Shown: piece after piece, positions 13,048 through 25,440 of the stretch
How positions within the stretch are numbered: the first letter of the stretch is position 1
Layout: each line of letters begins with the position of its first letter
DNA from: Notolepis coatsorum
Taxonomy: Eukaryota; Chordata; Actinopteri; Aulopiformes; Paralepididae
Direction: 5' to 3'
DNA length: 64,000 nt
NCBI GenBank assembly: GCA_963971535.1
Contig: OZ020585.1
Coordinates: forward strand, 153,638,103-153,702,102
Notes under the pieces: generated by a model
The model's database searches: none
Told to the model about the DNA's origin: nothing
Seen by the model: the letters and a program-made list of their open reading frames with translations, nothing else
Made by a program: the position numbers and the translations under genes

Positions 13048-13490
13048 TGGGCCTGTGGCGGTCACTGTACCCATCTGCAATCTGTTCATAAAGTTTTCAA
13101 TCAATCAATTAATCAATCCATCAATCAATCCGGGCCTGTGACGGTCACTGTACCCATCTGCAATCTGTTAATAAAGTTTTCAATCAATCAATCAATCCGG
13201 GCCTGTGACGGTCACTGTACCCATCTGCAATCTGTTAATAAAGTTTTCAATCAATCAATCAATCAATCAATCCGGGCATGTGACGGTCACTGTACCCATC
13301 TGCAATCTGTTAATAAAGTTTTCAATCAATCAATCAATCAATCCGGGCCTGTGACGGTCACTGTACCCATTCTGCAATCTGTTAATAAAGTTTTCAATCA
13401 ATCAATCAATCCGGGCCTGTGACGGTCACTGTACCCATCTGCAATCTGTTAATAAAGTTTTCAATCAATCAATCCGGGCCTGTGACGGTC
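12800..13490. repeat. Minisatellite made from a LINE 3' tail
   Basis: About nine units contain GGGCCTGTGACGGTCACTGT, then CAATCTGTTAATAAAGTTTT and a (CAAT)n run of variable length. The core (CCCATTCTGCAATCTGTTAATAA) also occurs, inverted, next to the minus-strand LINE remnant at 52376-52440, and a related form sits inverted at 36540-36590. The unit therefore looks like the 3' end and tail of an L2-like LINE amplified in tandem, with the CAAT microsatellite expanding independently in each unit. Confidence 0.75.
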
Positions 13491-13496
13491 ACATGA

Positions 13497-13625
13497 CCCA
13501 AATCAGCCAATGGGAGCGAGGGTCCTGAGAGTGTCTTAGTGGGAGGAGCCTCGTATGGGTCCTGAGAGTGTTGCGGTCCTGAGAGTGTCTTAGTGGGAGG
13601 AGCCTCATATGGGTTCTGCAGTCCT
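13497..13625. repeat. Short tandem duplication
   Basis: The phrase GGTCCTGAGAGTGTCTTAGT followed by GGGAGGAGCCTC occurs at 13510-13553 and 13575-13608, separated by a shorter partial copy. No coding function is evident. Confidence 0.6.
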
Positions 13626-13745
13626 GCAGCTGGATGCATCTCCCCTATGTGGTTGTAGCCACCGCCCAATCAACAATTCGCTCAACAACGGAGCGAGTCA
13701 GTGGAAATAATGTGAAAGCGGTTTCCCTGCCACGGACACTTCCTC

Positions 13746-14148
<403 letters not shown>

Positions 14149-15117
14149 TCATATGGTGCGACTTGTCCCGGAGCATACTGCGTGTGTGGGCGGAAACACA
14201 CACATGCTCTCGGAGCGATCTCTCCTCTCTCTCTCTCCCTCACTATCTCCCTCTCTCTATCTGTCTCTCTCTCTCTCTCACTCGTTCTCTCTCTGGCTCT
14301 CTCTCGTATCAGCACTCGCGTCACGTCAACCTGTTGCAAAATATCATAGCGCATGCTCCCACGCGTATTCCGATCCGTGCAATAATATTCACGGGGGTAT
14401 ATATTGTCATTTGAAACAAGTTACCAATGCATTGTCCCGTGGGATTATGCCCCCTGCGGCGCAATTAATTAGTCCCTCTATCTACCTATCTCTCTCTCTC
14501 TCCCCCCAAAGTTATCTGCCAGTGCAGACTGTGGGTGACTGTCACTCAAAGCGCATTGCGAGTATGGGCGGAGCCCAGCCAAAAACTGCTTGGAATCTTG
14601 AAGTGCAGAAAATGCTGCTCTATAGTACTTGATTAGAAATACAAAACAATGATTAAAAAATTATAAACTTACAGATGTGTTCCATAGACTCACAGGAATT
14701 GTGTAAAATTGCCCAAATAGTGAAAGAAATAGTAAGATAGTTCCCCTTTAACCCAATGTCCATGATGGTATAGTCTATGAAAAAATGCATTCAGAATGTA
14801 GTTCCCAGACGTGGGAACGAAAATCATTTTCTAGCTACTTTTCAGGGCTCACCTTATGGCCTATATTCAGGAGATGATTCAATGGGTCCTTTTCATGACC
14901 AGTTCACAAGGGCTTGACAATCCTTCTGAGCTTAGTGACCAAGAGCATAACAGTAGCAGCTCGGGTGAAGCATAAGTCCCCCCTCTCTGTATAGTGTTAG
15001 TGGCTCTCTGTGCATCTTCGGCAAGAAGGTGATTAATGAACATCTCTAATCAGTTAAATATAATCTATACTTGCTGTTAATCATTCACTTGATCATGAGC
15101 AATCACTTGCTCATAAG
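14149..15117. other. No gene seen
   Basis: Contains CT-rich runs (14220-14300 and 14478-14506) that mirror the GA array, then unremarkable sequence. No domain, splice pattern or repeat boundary is convincing. Confidence 0.4.
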
Positions 15118-16405
15118 CAGCTTGTTGTATGCTTGGCTTACACTGGCCCCTAAACCAGGGCCGGACTGGGGAAATAATTCATACCGGTAGATATAGCGCG
15201 AAATATAGCCCCAATCAGGCCACTTTTTAAGCGGCGGGTCTGGGGGTCCCCCACCAGGACATTTTTTGTTACAAAGACTTAATTTCCTGCATTCTGGTGA
15301 ATTTTAGTGCATGTGAATCACAAACTAATGAGCCAACAATTGCTTAGTACAATGTACTGTTATGGACCTCAAATAAAACTGTTGTGGCACTAGCAATGCT
15401 ACTCTCTCCACCTTAAAAAAAAAAGCAAGAGCACAACATATTTTTCTATTTACTATTATAATACAGTTAACCACTCTCTCCTGTAAGGTCCTTTCTTTTT
15501 CTTTGTTTTAGCCCTCTCTCCTCCACCCTTTCTCTTTCTTCCACTGTCCATCTTGACATCAACGTTAATTGACTTTCGCTCTACTGTATCTCTCCCGAGT
15601 CCCTCACTACCTGGCTCATTGCCTGGCTGTTATTCTGCATCTGAGTGCCGTCTGCCATTCCATTCGCCGCCTCCGCTGTCAATCAGTTGTATCGCCTGGT
15701 CCCGCCTCCACCAATCACAAGCGGCAGCACGGCTCCATTGTGTGTGTGTGTCCGCGTGAGGGAGAGAGAGTCAGATAGTTCTCCAACTCTGTCGCAGACA
15801 GTGAAATCCTGGTTGTTCCCCACCCACCTAGGTTATCTAACTATCGCGCCGCGCCGCCGCCACAACTAGAAACAATGGCCTGGCAAAAAATAAATAAAAA
15901 ATTATAATAAAAAAAAGATTTTTATTTTTTATTTTTTGTTTATATAATTTGTTTTATTTATCTGTGCAGGCCAGGCCACCGGGAAAACTCCTGGTGCTTC
16001 CGATGGCCAGTCCGGGCCTGCCCTAAACAACCAATCAGCATGTTGAATGCTTGGCTTACACTGGCCCCTAAACAACCAATCAGCATGTTGCATGCTTGGC
16101 TTACACTGGCCCCTAAACAACCAATCAGCAGGTTGCATGCTTGGCTTAAACTGGCCCCTAAACAACCAATCAGCATGTTGCATGCTTGGCTTACACTGGC
16201 CCCTAAAGAACCAATCAGCAGGTTGCATGCTTGGCTTACACTGGCCCCTAAACAACCAATCAGCATGTCGGCTTACACAGGCCCCTAAACAACCAATCAG
16301 CATGTTGGCATATACAGGCCCCTAAACAACCAATCAGCATGTTGCATGCTTGGCTTACACTGGCCCCTAAACAACCAATCAGCATGTTGCATGATTGGCT
16401 TACAC
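15118..16405. repeat. 45-bp tandem repeat array, interrupted
   Basis: Units of about 45 bp read AACCAATCAGCATGTTGCAT, then GCTTGGCTTACACTGGCCCCTA. One partial unit lies at 15118-15155 and about nine follow from 16021 to 16400, two of them shortened around 16268-16320. The array was a continuous block before the hAT element at 15156-16020 inserted. Confidence 0.85.
15156..16020. mobile_element. hAT-type non-autonomous element with 8-bp TSD
   Basis: The left terminus is CAGGGCCGGACTGGGG. The right terminus is the inverted CAGGCCCGGACTGGCC. The flanks carry a perfect 8-bp duplication CCCTAAAC (15148-15155 and 16021-16028), the signature target length of hAT transposons. The 865-bp interior shows no transposase. 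It split the 45-bp tandem repeat, so it is younger than that array. Confidence 0.85.
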
Positions 16406-17651
16406 ACCTCCAAGTCCTTTGTGAGGAAGATACTGTTGGACAGAGTGCATCCCTAGTAATATGTGGTTGGCCATTTTAGTTTTAGTTTTTGAGGAATGCA
16501 TACTTTTTTTGCAAACCAAAACACTATACTTCATACTTATAGCACATGCATGAACCTGGTCTCTTTTGAAAGATGACATTCTGAAGGTTCTGATACAATA
16601 AAGATAATTCACTTTTAGTGGTAATGAAATAGTGTAACATAGGTCTGAACTTGAGTTGTAGAAAAAGTTATTACTCACGTTTTTCTGTAGTAGTTAGTAG
16701 TCCAAAAGTAGTATTTTCCCAAAATAATATGGCTGAATCAACACACTGGGTCCATAGCCATAAGTCTTGTGTAGTACATGACCAAATTTCATTAAAATCC
16801 GTTCAGAAATGAGTGATTAGGAGTGATTCTGGTAAACTGTGTAGCGTTCCTGGTTTTTATTTCCTTATTCCTTAGACTTCAATTCATTCTGCGGTTTTTC
16901 TCATCCTTTTTTTTTATTTATTATGTTTTTGGTAGATTTTTATTTGTTTGTACTAGCGGGCAGTCCGGTAGAGGGAGAAAGAGAGGAAGAACGGGAGACA
17001 GAGCGGGGGGAAGACATTCGGCAAAGGACGCCGGGTCCGGGAATCGGCCGATTTGCGACGCAACGCGTTACATGGGTTGCCACTTGGGTGCCCTCTCTTC
17101 CTTTTTTCGCTTGTGACTTTTCACCTAGATCCCTGATTCGTATGTGGGGTGTCATTGGCTCACACTCATTGGCTACATCCCTGTCCAATAATTTTCAAGA
17201 TCACCAAATGATTGAGGGAGCTAGATCCCCGGGAGTCAGTGTTGTATTTGTACAACACTGTGTACTTCGGTGTATGCCTCACATATCGGCATGTAACTCG
17301 AGAACCGCTGAACGGATTGTGTCACCTGAAACGGCAATCGACAGGCAACAAATAGGGCTTTACTTTGATATATATTGTATTCGAAAATATGCACACCCGA
17401 GCCGCTATAGGTCGCCAAAGTGCAGGTTGGCAAATCATCCTCAAGAGGGAGTTAAGTTTAAGAGGTTAACTTCATGCAACTGGCCAAGTACCTTCAACTC
17501 CCAATCACCCGGTGTACTTGGAGTGACTCTGTATTAGGTGTGCAATGTGACAGTGTCAGCATTCACCCAAGGGGAACAGCATCGATTTTGGAATGGGTAA
17601 GGCAACTGTAGATTTATTCTATTCTTGTCTCACTTATAACAGTGGGGATAT
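16406..17651. other. Unassigned sequence before the piggyBac element
   Basis: Apart from the SINE at 16930-17093, I recognise nothing. An open frame covers 16923-17537 on the plus strand, but it crosses the SINE and shows no domain, so I treat it as chance. Confidence 0.4.
16930..17093 (-). mobile_element. tRNA-derived SINE, diverged copy
   Basis: Matches the SINE at 37985-38181: GGCAGTCCGGTAGAG, then GGGGAAGACATTCGGCAAA, then CCGGGTCCGGGAAT, ending GGTTGCCACTTGGGTGCCC. On the minus strand this gives a head resembling a tRNA followed by a pyrimidine-rich body and A-rich tail. The B-box region is more damaged here than in the other copy (the equivalent of TTGAACCC is missing). Confidence 0.6.
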
Positions 17652-18282
17652 TTAACACTTTCTCCGCCAAGGACGCCTAAACTCGTCATTGCTCGCCATG
17701 CTCATCCTGCCAATGACGCCGTACGGCGTCTTTGATCTGTTTACATATTTTTTCCATTTTCCCAGTCTGAACTTGACCGCGGAGCTTTGGGACTTGTGTT
17801 TGAACCGGAAACTGCATTTCCTCTCAAATTACACTAGGTGGCAGTGTCCCCCTATTTTCTAACACTGTATCACAATAGAATGGATATTGCAGCCCTACAA
17901 TGAAGCTGATCTGTGATTGGTCAGTGTACCTGACTGCAGGTATAAGAGCTCATGCCTTCCCAGAATCGATGAGGTTTTGTTGGAGAGAGAGATAGAGAGA
18001 GATAGATAGAGAAATAGAGAGAGATTGAGAGAGAGAGATTGAGAGAGATTGAGAGAGATATTTACATTCATGAGATCAGCATATAATCTTATAGTGATAG
18101 TTCATACAGTATTAGTAGTAGTATTAGAGTAATTGTAAGGTATCAGCTGTGCTTTAGAAGTACCTAGTCGTGCTAAATAGTAGTACTATTGTGAGGGATT
18201 AGTGCGTAGTCTAGGTAGTATATTGTAGTAGTAGTAATAGTAGTTTGATCAGTTAGTTGTTACATTTAGATTATTATTCAGA

Positions 18283-18580
18283 ATGAGGAAACGTAGTGTA
18301 GGGAATAAACATGGGGATAGGCCGACGGAGGATCGGTTTGTTCAAACCAAGTTGGCGTTTGGACCCGTTGCAGCGCCAACGACCGGGCCGTTGGTAGCTC
18401 CGACCGGGCAGCGCCGTGAGACCGTCGCTGGGCCCAGCGCCGTGTCTCGCCCCGGGAGCGGATCTCCCCGTCGTAGTTCGAGGAAGAGGAAGGTGGCTGT
18501 GCAGACAGTGTCTTCAGAATCATCGGATAGTGATTCCACTGTTCATGAATCTGACTGGAGCGCAGATTGGAAACCACCAG
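18283..18580 (+). CDS. piggyBac transposase exon 1
   Basis: ATG at 18283 starts MRKRSVGNKHGDRPTEDRF. It continues through a Pro/Gly-rich segment, a basic patch (RRSSRKRKV, a likely nuclear localisation signal) and an acidic SSESSDSDST stretch, ending WKPPG at a GTAAGG donor (18581). About 99 codons. The ATG is the first in frame and lies after an AT-rich leader. The disordered basic/acidic composition fits the N-terminus of this transposase family; there is no catalytic residue here. Confidence 0.65.
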
Positions 18581-18729
18581 GTAAGGTCGCGTGGATGTAA
18601 TTGTGTGTGTGAAACGTGTATATTGATATAATGCTTTACCTAACGCTAATGGATTCATTGTATACTGTACTGTCCATGTGAATATGTAACGCTAGTTCGC
18701 CAACCAACGTCAGTATTTATTGATTATAG

Positions 18730-18780
18730 ACCCGGATTCCTCCGATGACGACCTAGGCCTTGGTAGAAGATATCACCACA
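18730..18780 (+). CDS. piggyBac transposase exon 2 (acidic mini-exon)
   Basis: A 51-nt phase 1-1 exon between TTGATTATAG and GTAAGG, encoding DPDSSDDDLGLGRRYHH. It is similar to the next exon, and the intron ends before both also match (TTCGCC.ACCAACGT ... ATTATAG), so exon and flank were duplicated together. Confidence 0.6.
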
Positions 18781-18879
18781 GTAAGGGCATAGCTCATTTT
18801 GACGCATGTAGCCTACTGTTCATATTTATTTCATAGTGTATATAATTCGCCGACCAACGTTATAATTTATTTATTATAG

Positions 18880-18927
18880 ACTCTGATTCATCTGACGACG
18901 AGTTAGGCCTTGGTTAACGAGAGCAAG
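18880..18927 (+). pseudogene. piggyBac transposase exon 3, duplicate of exon 2, with stop
   Basis: A 48-nt segment between ATTATAG and GTAAGTG, encoding SDSSDDELGLG and then TAA. It duplicates exon 2. The stop at 18914-18916 would end translation if the exon is included. Because the exon is symmetric (phase 1-1), skipping it would keep the frame. Confidence 0.55.
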
Positions 18928-19282
18928 GTAAGTGCAGAGCTCATTTTGACGAATGTACTGTGCATAGTGTGTATAAAGTATAATGTATATAAATATACAT
19001 ACAGGTTCAAATCGATGAATTAGACTATTGTGGAAATTTGTTATTCAACTCAAACAGCTAAATTCTTGGAGATTAGATTCAGTCTAATTCCAAGTTATTT
19101 TGTATTTTATATTCTAATGGAATTAGTTCTAAACCAAGGCCTGTACATGTGCTCACTCAGCCATCTGTCTATGGGGGAAGGTCATGACATAAATGCACTT
19201 TTATGCTACCTAGGCCTCACTGTGCATCAATAGAATGCATCACTTTGAAGTTACATCAAAGATATGTTTACAAGGCTTGTGC

Positions 19283-19450
<168 letters not shown>

Positions 19451-19523
19451 GGCATGCCCAGTTTTGAGGCATACTCGCAATTACTTGTATTTCCAAGACA
19501 GCTGATTATTGTCTGCATTATAG

Positions 19524-19574
19524 GCTCCGAAACCGATTCAGCGTCAGGTGGTGGCGGCACACCCCCCTACTTGG
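19524..19574 (+). CDS. piggyBac transposase exon 4
   Basis: A 51-nt phase 1-1 exon between CATTATAG and GTATGT, encoding GSETDSASGGGGTPPYLG. Its size and phase equal exon 2, and its Ser/Asp/Gly content suits the disordered N-terminal region. Confidence 0.5.
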
Positions 19575-19624
19575 GTATGTACTAACTGCATTCATGTATG
19601 TAAATGTGTTACTATTGTGTTTTA

Positions 19625-21018
19625 TGAGACTGACTGACTGACTGACTGACTGACTGACTGACTGACTGACTGACTGACTGACTGACTGACTGACTGACTG
19701 ACTGACTGACTGACTGACTGACTGACTGACTGACTGACTGACTGACTGACTGACTGACTGACTGACTGACTGACTGACTGACTGACTGACTGACTGACTG
19801 ACTGACTGACTGACTGACTGACTGACTGACTGACTGACTGACTGACTGACTGACTGACTGACTGACTGACTGACTGACTGACTGACTGACTGACTGACTG
19901 ACTGACTGACTGACTGACTGACTGACTGACTGACTGACTGACTGACTGACTGACTGACTGACTGACTGACTGACTGACTGACTGACTGACTGACTGACTG
20001 ACTGACTGACTGACTGACTGACTGACTGACTGACTGACTGACTGACTGACTGACTGACTGACTGACTGACTGACTGACTGACTGACTGACTGACTGACTG
20101 ACTGACTGACTGACTGACTGACTGACTGACTGACTGACTGACTGACTGACTGACTGACTGACTGACTGACTGACTGACTGACTGACTGACTGACTGACTG
20201 ACTGACTGACTGACTGACTGACTGACTGACTGACTGACTGACTGACTGACTGACTGACTGACTGACTGACTGACTGACTGACTGACTGACTGACTGACTG
20301 ACTGACTGACTGACTGACTGACTGACTGACTGACTGACTGACTGACTGACTGACTGACTGACTGACTGACTGACTGACTGACTGACTGACTGACTGACTG
20401 ACTGACTGACTGACTGACTGACTGACTGACTGACTGACTGACTGACTGACTGACTGACTGACTGACTGACTGACTGACTGACTGACTGACTGACTGACTG
20501 ACTGACTGACTGACTGACTGACTGACTGACTGACTGACTGACTGACTGACTGACTGACTGACTGACTGACTGACTGACTGACTGACTGACTGACTGACTG
20601 ACTGACTGACTGACTGACTGACTGACTGACTGACTGACTGACTGACTGACTGACTGACTGACTGACTGACTGACTGACTGACTGACTGACTGACTGACTG
20701 ACTGACTGACTGACTGACTGACTGACTGACTGACTGACTGACTGACTGACTGACTGACTGACTGACTGACTGACTGACTGACTGACTGACTGACTGACTG
20801 ACTGACTGACTGACTGACTGACTGACTGACTGACTGACTGACTGACTGACTGACTGACTGACTGACTGACTGACTGACTGACTGACTGACTGACTGACTG
20901 ACTGACTGACTGACTGACTGACTGACTGACTGACTGACTGACTGACTGACTGACTGACTGACTGACTGACTGACTGACTGACTGACTGACTGACTGACTG
21001 ACTGACTGACTGACTGAC
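19625..21018. repeat. Pure (GACT)n array, about 1.39 kb
   Basis: Roughly 348 uninterrupted GACT tetranucleotides; I saw no interruption on any line. The array lies in the intron between exons 4 and 5 and stops 12 nt before the acceptor of exon 5 (AATTCAATTCAG at 21019-21030). The long Ser-Val-Ser-Gln open frames on the minus strand are artefacts of the repeat. Confidence 0.97.
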
Positions 21019-21030
21019 AATTCAATTCAG

Positions 21031-21085
21031 ATTCTGGAGCAGAGAGTGACCGAGTCAGTCGCCGTGGGTTTTGCTCAGCAACGAA
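21031..21085 (+). pseudogene. piggyBac transposase exon 5, left part, cut by LINE
   Basis: After the acceptor at 21030 the phase-1 frame reads DSGAESDRVSRRGFCSATN before LINE sequence takes over; the exact junction is not clear. The right part of an exon reappears after the LINE tail at about 26620. Confidence 0.5.
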
Positions 21086-23224
21086 TGTGCACATTTTTAG
21101 TTATTATGTTTGTTTTAACTACTTTTTTTATCGAAACATCACTGGCGGGGATGTCATACGACCGCCAGTCACTTATTGACCTAAACTCCGGACTCAAAGA
21201 GGAGTTTAGAGACACTTTATCATGCCAAGAATGGCCAATGGAGATCAGAAGAGACAAAGACGCGGGAGACGGCCGCAGAACAAAGAAGAAGCACAGAGGG
21301 AAGAGGAGCGGGATCAGATTAAGACTAAGAAGATCTGCTTACCGTCCGGCGATTCCATCTATCTTCCTGGCGAATGCACGTTCGCTAGAGAGTAAGATGG
21401 ATGATTTACGAGCGCGGGTCCGATTCCAGCGAGAGATGAAGGACTGCAATATCCTGTGTTTCATGGAGACCTGGCTGAAACCAGTGACTCCTGATCACAG
21501 CATCTCTCCCTCCAACTCCTTCACCATCTTCAGAGCGGACCGTACAGAAGCCTCCGGGAAGAGCATCGGTGGGAGTCTATGCCTAATGACCAACAACGGC
21601 TGGACTAGCCCCGGGGAGGTGAAGATACTCTCCCGTTCATGCTCCCCCGATATGGAACACCTCACGATCCAATGTCGCCCCTTCCATCTTCCATGCGAGT
21701 TCACTGCAGTGATCATGACTGCAGTGTACATTCCCCCCCAGGCGAGCGTCGGCAGGGCGCTAGCGGAACTACACGACCATCTGAACACACACCAGATCAA
21801 GCATCCAGACGCGGCCATGATTGTAGCCGGGGATTTCAATCAGGCGAATCTGAAAAAAGTCATGCCGTCTTTCTTTCAGCACATCGCCTGCTCCACAAGG
21901 GAAGGAAGTACACTCGACCACTGTTACACCCCGTTCAGAGCCGGATACAAGGCTGTACCGGCCCCACCATTAGCGGGAGCGACGAACACGTCGGATCATG
22001 CCGCCATCTTGTTGGTCCCTGCTTACAAACAAAGATCACGTGACGCCGTCGTGTCACGTGAGGTAAAAAGATGGACCGACCAATCAGAGGCCACGCTTCA
22101 GGACGCACTCGATGACGTCGACTGGGGAATGCTCGAGAGGAGCGCCAGTAACGTCAGCGAGTTCACAGACACTGTGGTGAGCTTCATAACAACACTCGCT
22201 GATAGTATTGTCGCCACAAAAAAGGCGAGGGTGTTCCCGAACCAGAAACCATGGGTGGACAGTACTATCAGAGCAGCCCTGAACTCTCGCACCACTGCTT
22301 ATAACCTGGGCAGAGAGTCAGGAAACATGGAAGAGTACAAGACAACAGTCTACACTCTGCGCAAGGCTGTTAAACTTGCTAAGAGGACGTATGCCGACAA
22401 GATGGAGGCACAAATGGCAAATAATGACACAAGAGGCTTATGGCAGGGACTGAGGGCTATAACTGACTACAAAGTCAGCGCCCCCTCAATGGGGAGCAAA
22501 AACGCCTCCCTCGCGGACCAGCTCAACACCTTGTATGCGCGGTTTGGTGCAAACAGTGGCACTGCTAGCTCAACGGCTAGTGACGTCACTGGTGCGCCGG
22601 CTGTTGTGGAGGGGGGGGGGGGCATCCGCGGGGGGGCGGGGACGCTCTCTCATTGACGGTACACAGTGTGAGAAGAGCATTTATGCAGGTGAACACCAGG
22701 AAGGCGGCTGGCCCAGATGGAATAACAGGACGCATACTCAAGTTCTGTGCTAACCAGCTAGCCCCTGTGTTCACCACCATATTTAATCGATCCCTGAAGG
22801 AGTCAGTGGTCCCTGCCTGCTTCAAGATGTCTACCATTATCCCGGTACCAAAGAAACCCTCCCCAGCAGGTCTCAATGACTACAGACCGGTGGCACTCAC
22901 CTCTGTGGCCATGAAATGTTTAGAGAGGCTGGTCAAGGATCACATTTGTGCCTCCCTCCCCAGCGATATGGACCCTATGCAATTTGCATACAGGCCAAAC
23001 AGGTCCACTGACGATGCGGTCTCCCAAGTACTGCACAGCACCCTCTCTCACCTGGACCGTCAGAAGGGGGGCTATGTGAGACTGTTGTTCATTGACTACA
23101 GTTCATCGGTCAACACCATAGTCCCCACCAGACTGGTGGACAAGCTGATCGAGCTGGGTCTGAGCTCCGCTCTGAGCGCCTGGGTACTGGACTTTCTGAG
23201 TGAAAGACCCCAGGCGGTCAGGGT

Positions 23225-23752
23225 GGGGGGTCAGTGGGGGGAGAAATGCGAGGCCCTGTGCGAGATTTAACGCGAGCCCCCCCCCCCCCCCCCCCCCCAA
23301 AGGTAAAAACAAATAAAATAAAAATTATATATATATACATTTTTTTTTTTTTTTTTTTTTTTATACAGTCAACATATTCTTAAATAATAGCGCTGCCCGA
23401 GGCGGGGCATGATACAGTCAACATATAGCAAAAGAGAGAGCGAGAGAGAGCTCCCGTTCTACAGTCAATATACAGTGTACAGAGAGAGAGAGAGAGAGAG
23501 ACACATTGGAAAGAAATTGAAATGCTATTTGGCCCTAAACAGAGAGTACACAGTGGCAGAATACCTGAGCACTGTGACTGAAGATCCTTGAGCACAGCCT
23601 AGCCATCGAGAAAGGCCGCCATAGGCAGACTGTGTGTGTTAGAAAGAGAGAGAGAGAGAGAGAGAGAACATGTGTGTTTGTCATGTGTGTGTGTGTTAGA
23701 GAGAGACTAGAGCATGTATGACAGATTCAAAAGGACAAAGATCAACACTTAA

Positions 23753-23839
<87 letters not shown>

Positions 23840-25440
23840 ATTGGAAAGAAATTGAAATGCTATTTGGCCCTAAACAGAGAGTACACAGTGGCAGAATACC
23901 TGAGCACTGTGACTGAAGATCCTTGAGCACAGCCTAGCCATCGAGAAAGGCCGCCATAGGCAGACTGTGTGTGTTAGAAAGAGAGAGAGAGAGAGAGAGA
24001 GAGAACATGTGTGTTTGTCATCTGTGTGTGTGTTAGAGAGAGACTAGAGCATGTATGACAGATTCAAAAGGACAAAGATCAACACTTAAATCCAACAAGA
24101 AGAGGGTATACCAGAGAAACCAAAGCAGCAAGGAGCCAATGGCCGACATCAGCTAAATAGGCTAGCCAGGTACTGTGACACCAGGCCACACACAGCTTTG
24201 GCCAATGGCCCAACGCTACCCAAGCTACACAAACGACCATTCACACACAGCACATGTCGTATCTCCAAATGTTGTGAAGTAGCATATGTTTTGCCTGGAA
24301 AAAAACATCGTTATTAACAAAACATTCGGGAGGGGAAGGAAGGAAGAGTGGGGTAATGTCATGACATTTTCATTAATCCAAGTTACCTGCACGAGGAACG
24401 CAGGGCGAAAGGCCGCAACACAGGTCTCCACGTTGACGAAAGGCCTTTCGCTGGCGGGACAAAAAGAAGCTATGGCCAGAGCCTTGTCATGGTGCAGGCC
24501 CGACTACATCTTCTGTCAAAGGGCCTGCTATTCTCAAGGCTAACTGATACCATCAAACGAACGTTCCCAGCTGACGCTAAACAGCTAACTGGCTAACAGT
24601 TAGCTCACACAGTTAGCTACTAGTAGTATTAGCTAGTCAACCAGTTTGGCTCCAGAGAGAGAGAAAGAGAGATAGGGTCAGGTGACTCAGGTCCACGGCG
24701 GGTATATAATCATAGGTTGACTCACCATAATGCAGTATCAACCTGGAAGGAGACTTTCTTGGCCCCACGGTGTAATTTCTTCTTCTTCTTCTTCGAGTAC
24801 TTTCCGGCAGACTGGACACCTTTCGGCGTATTGCTGCCTAACAGATTTATCTGCTCACAAGTTCTCTTCTCCTTCTTTTGAAAAGACATCCACTCGCCTC
24901 GCCTCGCTCCTCTGAATAGGTTAGCTAACGCTAGTTAGCATTTAGCTAAGCTAGCTACTAGCCGACATCATGGCTATACCATGAAAGGCTCCGGCCATTT
25001 GTCCCGTTAGCGAGAGGCATTTCGTCAACGTTCCTTGGTGACCGACCGACTGATAATGACCGACCTCTTTCTTCGTCTTGATTGGCATAACTAAGCATAG
25101 TCAAAAGCTGCACGCGCGAAAATGTCAAACGCAGCCGACTCACGCTGCCACGCCGGAGTACTACACTGTCTACACATGATGTAAGTAAAACCACTCCCTT
25201 CGTTGAAACCAATGCTGCTGCAGAACCCCAGAGGCTGAGCTCCAATAGTGAGTATGTCTGCAGCTGCAGGACTGCAGACCCAAGAACAAGTCAGACACAT
25301 TCTACAAACGTGTCTAATGTGAAATATATAAGCATATAAGCAAAACTAGATTTTAGGTCTGTGATGAAAAAGGGCCTCGCTTTATTTTTTTTTGCGGGGC
25401 CCCCCTTCCCGCGAGGCCCTGTGCGACCGCACTGCTCGCA
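23225..25440. other. Composite insert inside the LINE
   Basis: Left edge: GCGAGGCCCTGTGCGAG and a poly-C run. Right edge: GCGAGGCCCTGTGCGACC, then GAGGCGGCCCTGCCC. The shared phrase is in direct orientation, while the right end inverted reads like a hAT terminus (CAGGGCAGGGCCGCCTCAG). The interior has GA microsatellites, a duplicated LINE fragment, and GC-balanced sequence with many AGCTAG/GTTAGC words (24540-24960). No gene is recognisable in 24100-25400. One or more elements may be involved; I could not resolve the boundaries. Confidence 0.4.
23495..24096 (+). repeat. Duplicated LINE C-terminal fragment with GA runs
   Basis: The stretch 23495-23757 recurs almost unchanged at 23833-24096, separated by a (GA)n run (23757-23835). 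In one frame it encodes LALNREYTVAEYLSTVT, which resembles the C-terminal segment downstream of reverse transcriptase in some fish LINEs. It ends in stops and is a fragment only. Each copy carries its own internal GA tract and GTGTGTGTTAGA motif. Confidence 0.55.

Noticed and set aside
15929-16303. Repetitive protein-like frames (repeats of WLFRGQCKPSMQ)
   Set aside because: Open in several frames because the 45-bp unit is divisible by three; non-coding tandem repeat.
16923-17537. 204-codon open frame before the piggyBac element
   Set aside because: Runs through a SINE and has no recognisable motif.
19518-21094. 500-codon minus-strand open frames of Ser-Val-Ser-Gln
   Set aside because: Pure translation of the GACT array; no independent coding signal.
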